DNA of 64,000 nucleotides from Rhizobium sp. BK399 (GCF_014194695.1 NZ_JACIAH010000004.1:248001-312000); one strand, 5' to 3'; positions 33,885 through 43,346 are shown, numbered from the stretch's first letter. The notes: generated by a model not told the origin, from the sequence alone. A program made the numbers and translations.

Positions 33885-35195
33885 TCACACGTAACGGTTG
33901 ACGATGTTTTCGAGCAGCTCCTGCTTGCCGGACTTCGGCTGCGGGTTGATGTCCTTGGCTTCGACCCACTCGGCGATCTGCTCGAGCGAGTATTCGCCGC
34001 GGGCGAGCTTCTGGCCTTCGACCGAATCCCAGCCGGCATAGCGGGCGTCGAGCGGACCGGACAGAGCCTTGTCCTCGATCATCTTGGCAGCGGCCTTGAG
34101 ACCGCGAGCGCAGGCATCCATGCCGCCGATGTGACCGATCAGCAGATCTTCCGCATCGAGCGACTGGCGGCGCAGCTTGGCGTCGAAGTTGGTGCCGCCT
34201 GTCGTGAAGCCGCCGCCCTGCAGGACCTGGTAGTAGGCAAGCGCCATTTCAGGAACGTTGTTCGGGAACTGGTCGGTATCCCAGCCGGACTGGTAATCGT
34301 TGCGGTTCATGTCGATCGAGCCGAAGATGCCGAGCGCGTTGGCGAGCGCCAGTTCGTGCTCGAAAGAGTGGCCGGCGAGGATCGCGTGGCCCTGCTCGAT
34401 GTTGACCTTCACTTCGTTTTCGAGGCCGTGGTTCTTGAGGAAGCCATAGACCGTCGCGACGTCGTAGTCGTACTGGTGCTTGGTCGGCTCTTGCGGCTTC
34501 GGCTCGATGAGGATCGTGCCCTTGAAGCCGATTTTGTGCTTGTACTCGACGACGAGGTTGAGGAAGCGACCGAGATGGTCGAGTTCCTTCTTGAGGTCGG
34601 TGTTGAGCAGGGTTTCGTAGCCTTCGCGGCCGCCCCAGAGAACGTAGTTGGCGCCGCCGAGCTTCATCGTGGCGTCCATGCAGGTCTTAACCGTCGCAGC
34701 CGAGTAGGCGAAAACATCCGGATCCGGGTTGGTGGCGGCGCCCGACATGAAGCGGCGGTTGGAGAAGAGGTTCGCCGTGCCCCAGAGCAGCTTGGTTCCG
34801 GTCGCAGCCTGCTTTTCGGCGAAATAGTCGACGATCTCGTTCAGGTTCTTCGTGTTTTCGGCGAAGTTCTTGCCTTCCGGGCGCACGTCGGCGTCGTGGA
34901 AGCAGTAGAACGGTGCGTCGAGGATCTGGAAGAGTTCGAACGCGACGTCGGCCTTGAGCTTCGCGGCTTTCATCGAGTCTTCGAACCAGGGACGCAGGAA
35001 GGTGCGTCCGCCGAACGGGTCGCCGCCCTCCCAAGCAAACGTGTGCCAGTAGGCAACGGCAAAGCGCAGATGGTCTTCCAGGCGCTTGCCGAGAACGACC
35101 TCGTCCTTGTTGTAGTGGCGGAAGGCGAGCGGATTGGTGCTCTCAGGGCCTTCGTACTTGATCTTCTGGATGTCGCCGAAGAATCCGGTGCTCAT
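33885..35195 (-). CDS. xylA: Xylose isomerase
   Basis: 436-aa class II xylose isomerase, converting D-xylose to D-xylulose in the cytoplasm. The N-terminus [28 protein letters not shown], the catalytic histidine in [29 protein letters not shown], the metal ligands in [35 protein letters not shown] and [20 protein letters not shown] are all present, and the length matches. GAGGAG precedes the ATG at 35195. It is the last gene of the lacI-xylB-xylA operon, 37 bases after xylB, and ends at a strong terminator. Confidence 0.97.
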   Translation of the reverse strand: MSTGFFGDIQKIKYEGPESTNPLAFRHYNKDEVVLGKRLEDHLRFAVAYWHTFAWEGGDPFGGRTFLRPWFEDSMKAAKLKADVAFELFQILDAPFYCFHDADVRPEGKNFAENTKNLNEIVDYFAEKQAATGTKLLWGTANLFSNRRFMSGAATNPDPDVFAYSAATVKTCMDATMKLGGANYVLWGGREGYETLLNTDLKKELDHLGRFLNLVVEYKHKIGFKGTILIEPKPQEPTKHQYDYDVATVYGFLKNHGLENEVKVNIEQGHAILAGHSFEHELALANALGIFGSIDMNRNDYQSGWDTDQFPNNVPEMALAYYQVLQGGGFTTGGTNFDAKLRRQSLDAEDLLIGHIGGMDACARGLKAAAKMIEDKALSGPLDARYAGWDSVEGQKLARGEYSLEQIAEWVEAKDINPQPKSGKQELLENIVNRYV

Positions 35196-35232
35196 CTCGT
35201 GTCTCCTCAGGTTTCGAATTGTTGTTCTGGGT

Positions 35233-36687
35233 TCAGTGCTGCAGCGATTTGATCGCCGGGTAGAGAGCGCGGTAGCGCTTGTAGGCATCTTCGTAGGCGC
35301 CAGAGAGCGCCGCGACGGGCTCGATCGTGCCAGCCGTCTTCGGTGGCGTGCAGACGGCAACCGGATCGGCACCTGTTGCCGCAATCAGGCCGAGACGCGC
35401 CGCGCCGAACGCAGCGCCGAAGTCGCCATCGGCGGGCAGGTCGACGGGAACGCCGAGCGCGGTTGCGATCGAGGCCAGCCAGTAGCGCGAGCGCGAGCCG
35501 CCGCCGATTGCCGTGACGCGGGAAATATCCGTGCCCGCCGAGCGCAGCGCTTCGAGATTGTCGCGGATGGCGAAGGACACGCCTTCGAGAACCGCCTGGG
35601 TCAGCACGACGCGGCTGCTCTCATGCTCGAGGCCGATGAACGCACCGCGGATGACGGCATCGTTATGCGGCGTGCGCTCGCCGGAGAGATAGGGAAGGAA
35701 GGTAACGCCTGACGGAGCCTTTAGCGTTTCGCCGAGCTCGGTGGTCAGATCCGCAGCCGACTTTCCAGTCACGCTGGAATGCCAGTTCAGTGCGTCCGTC
35801 GCCGAGAGGATAACACCCATCTGATGCCAGGTGTTGGGCAGCGCGTGGCAGAAGGCGTGTACGGCGCTTTCCGGCTTCGGCAGGTAGGCGGCATTGGCCG
35901 CAAAGAGAACGCCCGAGGTGCCGAGCGACACGAAGGCCGCGCCATCGCTGACGGTGCCCATGCCGCAAGCCGAAGCCGCGTTGTCGCCGGCGCCGCCGGC
36001 AACGACGACGCTTCCCGACATGCCCCACTGCCCGGCCAACTCACCGCGCAGCTTGCCGCCCTGCTCCGTGCCTTCGATCAGGCGAGGCATCTGCTTTTCA
36101 TCGAGACCCGTCGCCGCGAGAAGCTCAGAGGACCATGCGCGCTTGCCCGTATCCAGCCAGGAGGTACCAGCGGAGTCCGACATCTCGGAGATGTGCTCGC
36201 CTGTTAGCCAGAGGCGCAGGTAATCCTTCGGCAGCAGCACCTTGGCGACCTTGGCAAAGATCGCAGGCTCATGCTTGGCAACCCAGGCAAGCTTCGGCGC
36301 GGTAAAGCCGGGGAAAACGATGTTGCCGGTCAGCTTGCGGAAGCGCGGATCGGAATCCAGGGCAGCCGCTTCGACATAGGAGCGCGTATCGTTCCAGAGA
36401 ATGCAGGGGCGCAGCACCTTGTCGTCGGCATCAAGCAGGGTCGCGCCATGCATCTGGCCGGAGAGGCCAATACCCTTCACGGCGGCGAGCTCCTTCGGGT
36501 GCTTTGCCTTCAGCCCGGCAACCGCCTCTTCCGTTGCACGGATCCAGTGCGAAGGCTCCTGCTCCGACCAGCCGGAATGCGGGCGCGAAACGTCGAGCGA
36601 ACCATTGGCCGAACCGATGATCTTCTGATCGCCGTCGATCAGCATGGCTTTGACGCCGGAGGTTCCGAGATCGAGACCCAGATACAT
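35233..36687 (-). CDS. xylB: Xylulokinase
   Basis: 484-aa FGGY-family kinase, phosphorylating D-xylulose to xylulose-5-phosphate for the pentose phosphate pathway. [17 protein letters not shown] is the N-terminal phosphate loop, [13 protein letters not shown] the substrate loop, CILWNDTRS another contact, and [18 protein letters not shown] contains the catalytic Asp region. [13 protein letters not shown] and [17 protein letters not shown] are family signatures. It is 18 bases downstream of the lacI gene and 37 bases before xylA on the same strand, forming one operon. Confidence 0.96.
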   Translation of the reverse strand: MYLGLDLGTSGVKAMLIDGDQKIIGSANGSLDVSRPHSGWSEQEPSHWIRATEEAVAGLKAKHPKELAAVKGIGLSGQMHGATLLDADDKVLRPCILWNDTRSYVEAAALDSDPRFRKLTGNIVFPGFTAPKLAWVAKHEPAIFAKVAKVLLPKDYLRLWLTGEHISEMSDSAGTSWLDTGKRAWSSELLAATGLDEKQMPRLIEGTEQGGKLRGELAGQWGMSGSVVVAGGAGDNAASACGMGTVSDGAAFVSLGTSGVLFAANAAYLPKPESAVHAFCHALPNTWHQMGVILSATDALNWHSSVTGKSAADLTTELGETLKAPSGVTFLPYLSGERTPHNDAVIRGAFIGLEHESSRVVLTQAVLEGVSFAIRDNLEALRSAGTDISRVTAIGGGSRSRYWLASIATALGVPVDLPADGDFGAAFGAARLGLIAATGADPVAVCTPPKTAGTIEPVAALSGAYEDAYKRYRALYPAIKSLQH

Positions 36688-36705
36688 GTGTTTCTCCCTT
36701 TGCCG

Positions 36706-37731
36706 TTACGGCAGATTGTCTTTTAGAAAAATGTCGAGGCGGATGCGTTCCTGCGCCTCGATGACGGCAAGCCCGTCCGCCTTCGCCTTGAGGACGCGGA
36801 TGGCGCTGCGCACTTCATGGCCCGCATTCTGGTTGAGAATTGCGTCAATGGTGCCGTCGAGCAGCGCAGCGCGGGTATGGGCGGTCAGTTCATGGGCGAT
36901 GACCGTCAGCGACCGATCGACCGCCTTTTCCTTCAACGCCCTGATCAGGCCACGATTACCAGCGCCGAGGCTGTAGACCCCGATGATGCCGCTTTTCTTC
37001 GACAGCGCGTCCGCAACCAGCATATACGCCATCTCGGGATCGTCGCGGCCTTCGATGACAGGCAGGATGGAGAGCGATGGAAACTCCGCCGCGATAACGG
37101 CGGCAAAGCCTTCGAGGCGTTCGCGATGGTCGCGCACCAGCATCGAACCGGCGAGCACGGCGATCTCGCCCTTTGCGCTACTGAGGAAACGGCCCAGCAG
37201 CCGCGCGGCTGTACGGCCGGCAGCGATGTTGTCGACACCGGCATAGTGATGGCGCTGCGAGCCGGTAAGATCGGAGACAAGGGTCACGACGGGAATGCCG
37301 TCATTCACCAGTCGGTCGACGGCGTCGCGCACATCAGGCGCATCCGTGGCGACAAGGGCGATCCCCGAAGGCCGCTCCTCGCAAAGCTCATCCAGGACCG
37401 TGACGAGCGCGGTCGGATCAAAGGCCGGCACCTCGATCGTGCGAATATCCGTCCGCTCGGCGGGCGAGCGGGCGACGGCGGCGCGTACCTCGTCGTTCAG
37501 ACCGTGCATGAAGGAGTTGTCGCTGGCCGGGAGGATGAAGACGAGTGGGTAGGTCCGGCCCTTGGCAAGGTTGGCGGCAGCAACGTCCCTGACATAGCCG
37601 ATCTCGCGAATCGCGTTCTCGACCTTCTCGCGGGTCACGTGGCGTACGCCCGGCCGCTGGTTCAAAACCCGGTCGACGGTCGCCAGGCTGACGCCTGCCG
37701 CAGCAGCGATATCGTGAACTGTTGGCCTCAT
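36706..37731 (-). CDS. LacI-family regulator of the xylose operon
   Basis: 341-aa LacI/GalR-type repressor. The head is TVHDIAAAAGVSLATVDRVLN (residues 4-24), with Asp in place of the usual Ser in the ATVSR part, and the core ligand domain follows (YPLVFILPASDNSFMHGLNDE, YAGVDNIAAGRTAARLLG, GIIGVYSLGAGNRGL). TCAGGAGGAAAG precedes the ATG at 37731. It is the first gene of the lacI-xylB-xylA transcript, so it probably represses its own operon via the palindrome at 37763-37782, with xylose or a related sugar as inducer. Confidence 0.9.
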   Translation of the reverse strand: MRPTVHDIAAAAGVSLATVDRVLNQRPGVRHVTREKVENAIREIGYVRDVAAANLAKGRTYPLVFILPASDNSFMHGLNDEVRAAVARSPAERTDIRTIEVPAFDPTALVTVLDELCEERPSGIALVATDAPDVRDAVDRLVNDGIPVVTLVSDLTGSQRHHYAGVDNIAAGRTAARLLGRFLSSAKGEIAVLAGSMLVRDHRERLEGFAAVIAAEFPSLSILPVIEGRDDPEMAYMLVADALSKKSGIIGVYSLGAGNRGLIRALKEKAVDRSLTVIAHELTAHTRAALLDGTIDAILNQNAGHEVRSAIRVLKAKADGLAVIEAQERIRLDIFLKDNLP

Positions 37732-37762
37732 CTTTCCTCCTGACGAGACCTTTAACTCCAAA

Positions 37763-37796
37763 TTTGATGTACGTAAATCAAAAACTGCAAACGTTT
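37763..37796. promoter_or_regulatory. Operator region of the lacI-xylBA operon
   Basis: TTTGAT-G-TACGTA-A-ATCAAA (37763-37782) is a 20-bp palindrome with one mismatched pair, 32 bases upstream of the lacI start. A second palindrome, AAACGTTT, is at 37789-37796. Either or both may be bound by the operon's own LacI protein. Confidence 0.6.
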
Positions 37797-37820
37797 CCGT
37801 TCACGTCAAATCTTTGTGCA

Positions 37821-37854
37821 AAAGCAAAGGCCGGCCCGTTGTCCGGACCGGCCT
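37821..37854 (-). terminator. Intrinsic terminator after emrB
   Basis: On the minus strand AGGCCGG (complement of 37848-37854) pairs with CCGGCCT (complement of 37828-37834) around a GC loop and is followed by TTGCTTTTG. It lies 24 bases past the emrB stop. Confidence 0.75.
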
Positions 37855-37878
37855 CGCAAGCTGGTTTGATATGCCTTC

Positions 37879-39471
37879 TTAGTGACCTCCGCCACCACCG
37901 CTTCCGCCTTGTGGCGCAGGCTTGTCCAGCATCAAGACACCGAAGATCATCGCAAGGAATAACACGGTCAGCATCAGGAAGACGTCACTGAAAGACAGAA
38001 CGATTGCCTGTTTCGTAACAAGTCCAACCATCTGCTTGATGGCAACAGCAGCGCCGTCCATGCCGTAGGTGTTGAAGTTCGCCGCCATGTTGTTCATCTG
38101 GTCAATCGCCGCCGGATTGCCCCAATCGATATTTTCGCGCAGTCGCTCGTAGTGCACGTCCTGTCGGTTCGTCAGCACCGTGTTGATCACAGCCAGCCCC
38201 ACCGCGCCGCCAAGGTTGCGAGTCAGATTGAAGAGGCCGGACGCGCCGCGCATACGGGCGGGCGGCATCGTACCGAGCGCGATGTTGTTGATCGGCACCA
38301 TGCACATCATCAGCCCGAAGCCGCGGAAGATCTGCGGAATAAAGAGTTCGTAGAAGTCCCAATCCTGGGTCAGGTGCGTCATGATGTAGGTGCCGCATGC
38401 GAAGCTGACGAAACCGATGACCATCATCAGCCTGAGATCCATCTTCGTCGACAGCTTTCCAGCGATCGGCGCCGTGAAGAACATCGCGAGGCCAGACACG
38501 AACATGGTCTCGCCGATCATCAGCGAGTCGTAGCCGCGAATGCGCCCGAGATAGACCGGGTAGATGTAAGTCAGTCCGTAAAGGCCGATGCCCATGACGA
38601 AGGAGAACACCGAACCGAAAGCGAAGTTCCGGTTGGTGAAGGCTCTCAGGTCGACCACCGGAAATTCGACGGTGAAGGCCCGATAGAAGAAGACAACGGC
38701 AGCAATCGCAGAGGCGATCGCGCCCATGAAAATATAACTGTCGTTGAACCAGTCGTTGGAGTTGCCTTCCTCGAGCACGTATTCCAGCGCACCGAGGAAG
38801 ACACCCATCGACAGCAGCCCCCACCAGTCAAACTTCTTGATCAGCGCGAATTCCGGCCTGTCGAAATCGATGAAATTCCAGGTAACGATCGTGACGATGA
38901 TGCCCGGCACGATGTTGACCAGGAACAGCCAGTGCCAGGAGAACGCGTGGCTGAGATAACCGCCGACGGTCGGGCCGATCGTCGGCGCAAGCGTTGCGAT
39001 CAGACCGATGATCGGCGACACGATGCTGCGCTTGGACGGCGGGAAGATGGTGAAGGCGGCCGCGAAGACCGACGGGATCATGCCGCCGCCGATGAAGCCC
39101 TGGATGGCGCGGTACACGATCATCTGGTCGATGTTCGTCGCCGTTGCGCAGAGCGCGCTCGCCATGGTGAACCCTGCAGCCGAGGCCGCGAACAGGTATC
39201 GCGTCGAAACGATGCGCGCGAGGGTGCCTGATAGCGGAATCATGATGACTTCGGCGATCAGGTAAGATGTCTGTACCCAGCCGATCTCGTCCGAACCGGC
39301 GCTGAGGCCCGCCTGGATTTCGGCAAGCGATGCCGAGACGATCTGAATGTCGAGGATCGACATGAACATGCCAAGCACCATCGCGAAGAAGGCGATGAGC
39401 TTGCGTGGGTCCATGTGCTCCGCGGCCGCCGGAGCGGCCGGGATGGTTCCAACTGTTGCGCTGCCGGCCAT
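37879..39471 (-). CDS. emrB: DHA2-type multidrug efflux MFS transporter
   Basis: 530-aa drug:proton antiporter of the 14-helix DHA2 family. The N-terminal FFAMVLGMFMSILDIQIVSASL helix has motif D1-like LDIQIV; IGWVQTSYLIAEVIMIPLSG and the motif-C-like GLIATLAPTIGPTVGGYLS follow. The Gly-rich end GGSGGGGGH is distinctive. It would pump hydrophobic compounds through the EmrA adaptor and an outer-membrane channel not in this window. GAGGTAGGCCC precedes the ATG. It is 20 bases downstream of emrA, with a divergent TetR gene, the arrangement I recall for S. meliloti emrA-emrB-emrR. Confidence 0.92.
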   Translation of the reverse strand: MAGSATVGTIPAAPAAAEHMDPRKLIAFFAMVLGMFMSILDIQIVSASLAEIQAGLSAGSDEIGWVQTSYLIAEVIMIPLSGTLARIVSTRYLFAASAAGFTMASALCATATNIDQMIVYRAIQGFIGGGMIPSVFAAAFTIFPPSKRSIVSPIIGLIATLAPTIGPTVGGYLSHAFSWHWLFLVNIVPGIIVTIVTWNFIDFDRPEFALIKKFDWWGLLSMGVFLGALEYVLEEGNSNDWFNDSYIFMGAIASAIAAVVFFYRAFTVEFPVVDLRAFTNRNFAFGSVFSFVMGIGLYGLTYIYPVYLGRIRGYDSLMIGETMFVSGLAMFFTAPIAGKLSTKMDLRLMMVIGFVSFACGTYIMTHLTQDWDFYELFIPQIFRGFGLMMCMVPINNIALGTMPPARMRGASGLFNLTRNLGGAVGLAVINTVLTNRQDVHYERLRENIDWGNPAAIDQMNNMAANFNTYGMDGAAVAIKQMVGLVTKQAIVLSFSDVFLMLTVLFLAMIFGVLMLDKPAPQGGSGGGGGH

Positions 39472-39491
39472 GGGCCTACCTCGTCAGGATC

Positions 39492-40688
39492 TTACTTGCC
39501 GGCATCCGGCGCGGTGCGCGTATCGACATCGACGACGACACTAAGGCCGGCCCGCAGGCGGCCGCTGTCGAGAGCATCTTGCGGCAGGGCGATGCGCACC
39601 GGGACGCGCTGGATAATCTTGGTGAAGTTACCGGTGGCGTTTTCCGGCGGCAGCAGCGAGAAGACCGAGCCGGAGGCCGGCGAGATCGACTCGACCGTGC
39701 CAACGATCGGATGATCGCCATAAGCATCGACATGGACGTTGACCTTCGAGCCGGGAACCAGATGCTGGATCTGCGTTTCCTTGAAGTTTGCGTCGATATA
39801 GAGCTGACGGACCGGGACAAGCGCCATCAGCCGCTGACCAGGCGATACCAGATCGCCTTCCTGCACCGACCGGTTGCCGACGACGCCCTCATAGGGCGCC
39901 TTCAGGATCGTGAAGGAGAGGTCACGGGCCGCCTTATCGCGCGAAAGCTCCAGCTGGCGGATCGTACCCTCGGCTTCGCGGCGCTGCGCCTGCAGGAGTG
40001 TGACGTTGGCGTGCGCGGATGCAATCGCCGCATCACCACCAACGAGGTTTGCCTTGGCCTGATCAAGCGCGATGTTAGCCGCATCGAGGTTGGCGGTCGT
40101 GCCAACGGACTTGGATTGCAACTCGGCAGCGCGGGTCTGGGTGATCTGCGCGCCGCGAACGGTGGCTTCGAGGGCCGTCTTCTGAGCCTCGGCCTGATCA
40201 AGACTTGCCTGCCCGCCGGCGATCTGTGCATCGATGCGCTGCAGCGAGAGCTTTTCCGTCTCGAGGGAAGCGACGGCCTGATCGAGAGCAAGCTTGTAAT
40301 CGCCGTCATCAAGCGTCGCGAGCACATCGCCTGCCTTGACCTTCTGGTTGGCAACGACGTTCACCTTGGCGACATAGCCGGTGACCTTCGGCGAGATGGT
40401 TGCGATGTCGCCTTCGATATAGGCATCGTCGGTCGACACCATGAAACGGCCCGTCGTCCACCAGTCGTATCCGTACCAGGCGGCACCGGCGAGAAGGACA
40501 AGGCCGATGATCGGCAGCGCGAGACTGCGCTTTTTCTTCTTTTCGGCGGGAACAGCCTGCGTATCGCCAGGACTCTGCGGCGTGCGCGGTGCTTCCGCAG
40601 CAGGGATTGCTACTTCCCGAGCCTTGCCTTCGGCTTCATCGGTTTCGCTGACGATGCGGGCAACATTGGCTTTTGGACTGGACGACAT
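39492..40688 (-). CDS. emrA: Membrane fusion (HlyD/EmrA) protein
   Basis: 398-aa periplasmic adaptor. A cytoplasmic N-terminal tail with a KKKKRS patch precedes one membrane helix (LALPIIGLVLLAGAAWYGYDWW, about residues 56-77). The biotinyl-lipoyl half VSTDDAYIEGDIATISPKVTGYVAKV follows, then a long coiled-coil hairpin (about residues 120-250) and the second half LKAPYEGVVGNRSVQEGDLVSPGQ. It bridges EmrB to an outer-membrane factor. Operon order emrA-emrB; the divergent emrR and two inverted repeats lie upstream. Confidence 0.92.
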   Translation of the reverse strand: MSSSPKANVARIVSETDEAEGKAREVAIPAAEAPRTPQSPGDTQAVPAEKKKKRSLALPIIGLVLLAGAAWYGYDWWTTGRFMVSTDDAYIEGDIATISPKVTGYVAKVNVVANQKVKAGDVLATLDDGDYKLALDQAVASLETEKLSLQRIDAQIAGGQASLDQAEAQKTALEATVRGAQITQTRAAELQSKSVGTTANLDAANIALDQAKANLVGGDAAIASAHANVTLLQAQRREAEGTIRQLELSRDKAARDLSFTILKAPYEGVVGNRSVQEGDLVSPGQRLMALVPVRQLYIDANFKETQIQHLVPGSKVNVHVDAYGDHPIVGTVESISPASGSVFSLLPPENATGNFTKIIQRVPVRIALPQDALDSGRLRAGLSVVVDVDTRTAPDAGK

Positions 40689-40723
40689 GAGCGACTACCG
40701 GGCAAATTGAGTGAATTTAATCG

Positions 40724-40797
40724 AACTGAACGGTTCGGTTCAGTTGACATAGAACCTTTTTCCATTCATATCAAGATATATCGAACCGATTGGTTCG
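40724..40797. promoter_or_regulatory. emrA/emrR intergenic operators
   Basis: AACTGAAC (40724-40731) and GTTCAGTT (40738-40745) are perfect 8-bp arms with GGTTCG between. A second inverted repeat pairs CGAACC (40782-40787) with GGTTCG (40792-40797). Both share GGTTCGGTT. A TTGACA box (40744-40749) for emrR overlaps the first, so a TetR dimer there would block transcription. Confidence 0.7.
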
Positions 40798-40843
40798 GTT
40801 TTATTAATGAAAAATTCGCTGATGCGAACATGGTTAAGGAGCG

Positions 40844-41521
40844 ATGACAGAGCTTTCCGATACGCGCGTGGACGATACCCCCTCGATAGGTGGCCGTTGG
40901 GCCGCTGGCGAAGATCCCGCCAAGCGCAAACAGATTCTCGACGGCGCCCGCCGCGTTTTCATGAAGCTTGGCTTCGATGCCGCGAGCATGAACGATGTGA
41001 CGCGCGAAGCCGGAGTTTCAAAGGGAACGCTCTATGTCTACTTCGCCAACAAGGAAGAGCTGTTCACGGCGATAATCGAAAGTGAACGGGCCGCCTTCAT
41101 CGCATCGATGCGCACGACGCTTGAAGAGCATGACGATGTCGAGGAAGGCCTTCACGACTTTGGTGTAAGCTTCATCGCGCACATGACCGATGAAAAGGTC
41201 ATCAGCGCCATGCGCACGGTGCTCGGAGTTCGTGAGCGCATGCCGGCTCTCTGTCAACGTTTCTTCAAAGGGCCGGAGAACCTCCGGACTATCCTGCACG
41301 ATTATCTCGAGCGCTACGTTCAGACCGGGCAATTGCAGATCGAAGACATCGACTTGGCTGCGGGGCAATTCCTGGATCTCTCCAGTGGCAGCTTCTTCAA
41401 GTTTCGGCTCTTCGGCAGCATGGAACAACCGCCGTCGGGACCCGAGATAGAGCGTGTCATCTGTGGCGCCATCCGCGTTTTCATGGCCGCCTATGGCGCC
41501 AAGCGGAGCGATCCCGCCTGA
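40844..41521 (+). CDS. emrR: TetR-family repressor of emrAB
   Basis: 225-aa TetR regulator. The helix-turn-helix is KRKQILDGARRVFMKLGFDAASMNDVTREAGVSKGTLYVYFANKEELF, in two blocks (residues about 28-75); the rest is a helical ligand pocket typical of the AcrR group, including GPENLRTILHDYLERYVQTGQ. AAGGAGCG precedes the ATG. It is divergent from emrAB with two inverted repeats between, so it probably represses both directions and is released by an effluxed compound such as a plant phenolic; the inducer is inferred, not visible. Confidence 0.9.
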   Translation: MTELSDTRVDDTPSIGGRWAAGEDPAKRKQILDGARRVFMKLGFDAASMNDVTREAGVSKGTLYVYFANKEELFTAIIESERAAFIASMRTTLEEHDDVEEGLHDFGVSFIAHMTDEKVISAMRTVLGVRERMPALCQRFFKGPENLRTILHDYLERYVQTGQLQIEDIDLAAGQFLDLSSGSFFKFRLFGSMEQPPSGPEIERVICGAIRVFMAAYGAKRSDPA

Positions 41522-41622
41522 GCTTTTGATTTCCTTCCCCATCCGCGCCAGAATCCCGCAACTGGGATCAAACGCGGTCTGCTGCCCTTCGCTATGAAGG
41601 AAATGCAGCCAAGGGAGAAAGA

Positions 41623-42462
41623 ATGAGCGCCGTCGCACGAGCGATCTGGTTTATCGAAAGTCATTTCGGCAACGACATTACTCTGGAAGAGATTTCGGAC
41701 GTTGCCGGGCTTTCGCGCTACCATCTTTCGCGCGTCTTCGGACTCGTCACCGGTCGTTCGATCAGCAGCTATATCCGCGCCCGCCGCCTGAGCGGTGCGG
41801 CACGGATGCTGGTCAACCAGCCGGCCAACATTCTCGAGGTTGCCCTCGACGCGGGTTATGGCTCGCACGAGGCGTTCACCCGTGCCTTTCGCGACCAATT
41901 CGGCGTCACGCCGGACGCCGTGCGCAAGCAAGGGCACATACACAACCTCGCACTTCTGGAACCTATCCGCATGGACCCCGCTCGCCTTCCCGAACTCGAA
42001 CCGCCGCGCTTCGAAACCTTGCCGCCGATGCTCTTTGCCGGCTTGCAGGAGACCTACCCCTATGGCGGCAATGCCGCGATCCCCTCGCTGTGGCAGACAT
42101 TCAATGTGCATTTCGGCAGCATTCCCGGCCAGATTGGCAATGTCGCCTATGGCGTCTGCACACATATTGAAGGAGAGGCGGAAAAATTCCGCTACATGGC
42201 AGCCGTGGAAGTCAACGACGGCAGCGACCTGCCCGACGGCTTTGTCACCTTGAAAATCCCTGGCCAGCGCTATGCGGTCTTTGCCCATCGCGGCCATGTC
42301 TCGGGCATTCCGGCGACGATGCACCGGATCTTCGGGGAGTGGGTGCCGAACTCCGGTATGGAATTTAGCAGTCTGCCCGACATGTTCGAGCGCTACGACG
42401 AGCGTTTCGATCCCTATACCGGCATGGGTCTGACGGAAATCTGGATCCCCATCAAGGAATAA
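41623..42462 (+). CDS. AraC-family regulator with GyrI-like effector domain
   Basis: 279-aa regulator. Unusually for AraC proteins, the DNA-binding domain is N-terminal (ITLEEISDVAGLSRYHLSRVF and the second helix-turn-helix NILEVALDAGYGSHEAFTRAF, residues 18-95), followed by a GyrI-like small-molecule-binding domain (about residues 125-279, with YAVFAHRGHVSGIPATMHRIF). This is the Rob/SbmC-like arrangement. AAGGGAGAAAG precedes the ATG. It lies between emrR and terC on the same strand; 101 bases separate it from terC, mostly filled by the terC leader. Confidence 0.9.
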   Translation: MSAVARAIWFIESHFGNDITLEEISDVAGLSRYHLSRVFGLVTGRSISSYIRARRLSGAARMLVNQPANILEVALDAGYGSHEAFTRAFRDQFGVTPDAVRKQGHIHNLALLEPIRMDPARLPELEPPRFETLPPMLFAGLQETYPYGGNAAIPSLWQTFNVHFGSIPGQIGNVAYGVCTHIEGEAEKFRYMAAVEVNDGSDLPDGFVTLKIPGQRYAVFAHRGHVSGIPATMHRIFGEWVPNSGMEFSSLPDMFERYDERFDPYTGMGLTEIWIPIKE

Positions 42463-42481
42463 AAGTCACTCGGCTTTCGTA

Positions 42482-42556
42482 TATCCCCTTGCGCGCTTGC
42501 CAAGGCAGGACGCGTCCGTACATTGCGAGCGTCAGATTCTGTGGCGCAAGGGGATA
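42482..42556 (+). promoter_or_regulatory. terC leader with inverted repeat hiding the ribosome site
   Basis: TATCCCCTTGCGC (42482-42494) and GCGCAAGGGGATA (42544-42556) are perfect 13-bp arms around 49 bases. The 3' arm contains the ribosome site AAGGGG (42548-42553), 10 bases before the terC ATG. Competing pairs exist: CCTTG (42487-42491) with CAAGG (42501-42505), and TTGCG (42523-42527) with CGCAA (42545-42549). An inner GACGC/GCGTC helix (42509-42513, 42529-42533) is also possible. This looks like an RNA switch acting on translation. TerC-family genes elsewhere often follow the Mn2+ riboswitch yybP-ykoY, but I do not see its conserved loops. Confidence 0.6.
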
Positions 42557-42563
42557 AACGCTG

Positions 42564-43313
42564 ATGCAAGATATCATGATGCTCGTTCAGGACCCGGCCG
42601 CATGGGTGGCTCTCGTTACCCTCGTGGTGATGGAAGTGGTCCTCGGGATCGATAACCTCATCTTCATCTCGATTCTCACCAACAAGCTTCCGCCCGAACA
42701 TCGCGAAAAAGCGCGCAAGGTCGGCATCGGCCTTGCCCTCATCATGCGTCTTGCTCTCCTCGGCACCATTGCCTGGATCGTCAAGCTGACGACGCCGATC
42801 TTCGAACTGTTTGGCCACGGCTTCTCCTGGAAGGACATCATCCTCATCGCTGGTGGTCTTTTCCTGCTATGGAAGGCGACGAAGGAAATCCATCACAACG
42901 TCGATCCGGCCGATCACAACGAAGATTTCATTGGCACTGCCGCGACGGCCGGCTTTACAGCCGCAATCGGCCAGATCCTGCTACTCGACCTCGTCTTCTC
43001 GGTCGACAGCATCATCACCGCCGTCGGCATGACGCCGCACCTGCCGATTATGGTCGTCGCCGTGATTGCCGCCGTGACCGTCATGCTGGTTGCCGCAACG
43101 CCGCTCGCGAACTTCATCGAGAGAAACCCGACCATCGTGATGCTGGCCCTCGCCTTCCTGATGATGATCGGCACGACCCTGATCGCCGAAGGCATGGGCT
43201 TCCATGTTCCGAAGGGTTACGTCTATGCCGCGATGGCCTTCTCCGCCTTGGTGGAAGTGCTCAACATCTTCGCCCGCAATGCTCGCCAGCGGAAAAAGCA
43301 AGGCAGTCACTAA
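42564..43313 (+). CDS. TerC family membrane protein
   Basis: 249-aa inner-membrane protein of the TerC family with seven predicted helices. [20 protein letters not shown] and the repeat-like [18 protein letters not shown] carry the paired acidic residues in membrane helices (GIDN and SVDS) that are thought to bind a divalent metal, probably manganese. A loop [14 protein letters not shown] is rich in His and Asp. Members export Mn2+ or support metalation of exported proteins. Translation starts at 42564 just after a strong inverted repeat that hides its ribosome site. Confidence 0.92.
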   Translation: MQDIMMLVQDPAAWVALVTLVVMEVVLGIDNLIFISILTNKLPPEHREKARKVGIGLALIMRLALLGTIAWIVKLTTPIFELFGHGFSWKDIILIAGGLFLLWKATKEIHHNVDPADHNEDFIGTAATAGFTAAIGQILLLDLVFSVDSIITAVGMTPHLPIMVVAVIAAVTVMLVAATPLANFIERNPTIVMLALAFLMMIGTTLIAEGMGFHVPKGYVYAAMAFSALVEVLNIFARNARQRKKQGSH

Positions 43314-43320
43314 AATGCTG

Positions 43321-43346
43321 AGGGCGCGGTTCTGGGGCCGCGCCCT
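43321..43346. terminator. Hairpin at the convergent terC/phyH ends
   Basis: AGGGCGCGG (43321-43329) pairs with CCGCGCCCT (43338-43346). It starts 7 bases after the terC stop and includes the first two bases of the phyH stop codon. On the minus strand it is followed by CAGCATTTTAG. Possibly a bidirectional terminator; the T tail is weak. Confidence 0.55.

Noticed and set aside
42482..42556. Calling the terC leader a yybP-ykoY manganese riboswitch
   Set aside because: The conserved loop sequences I know for that class were not found, so only a general RNA switch is claimed.
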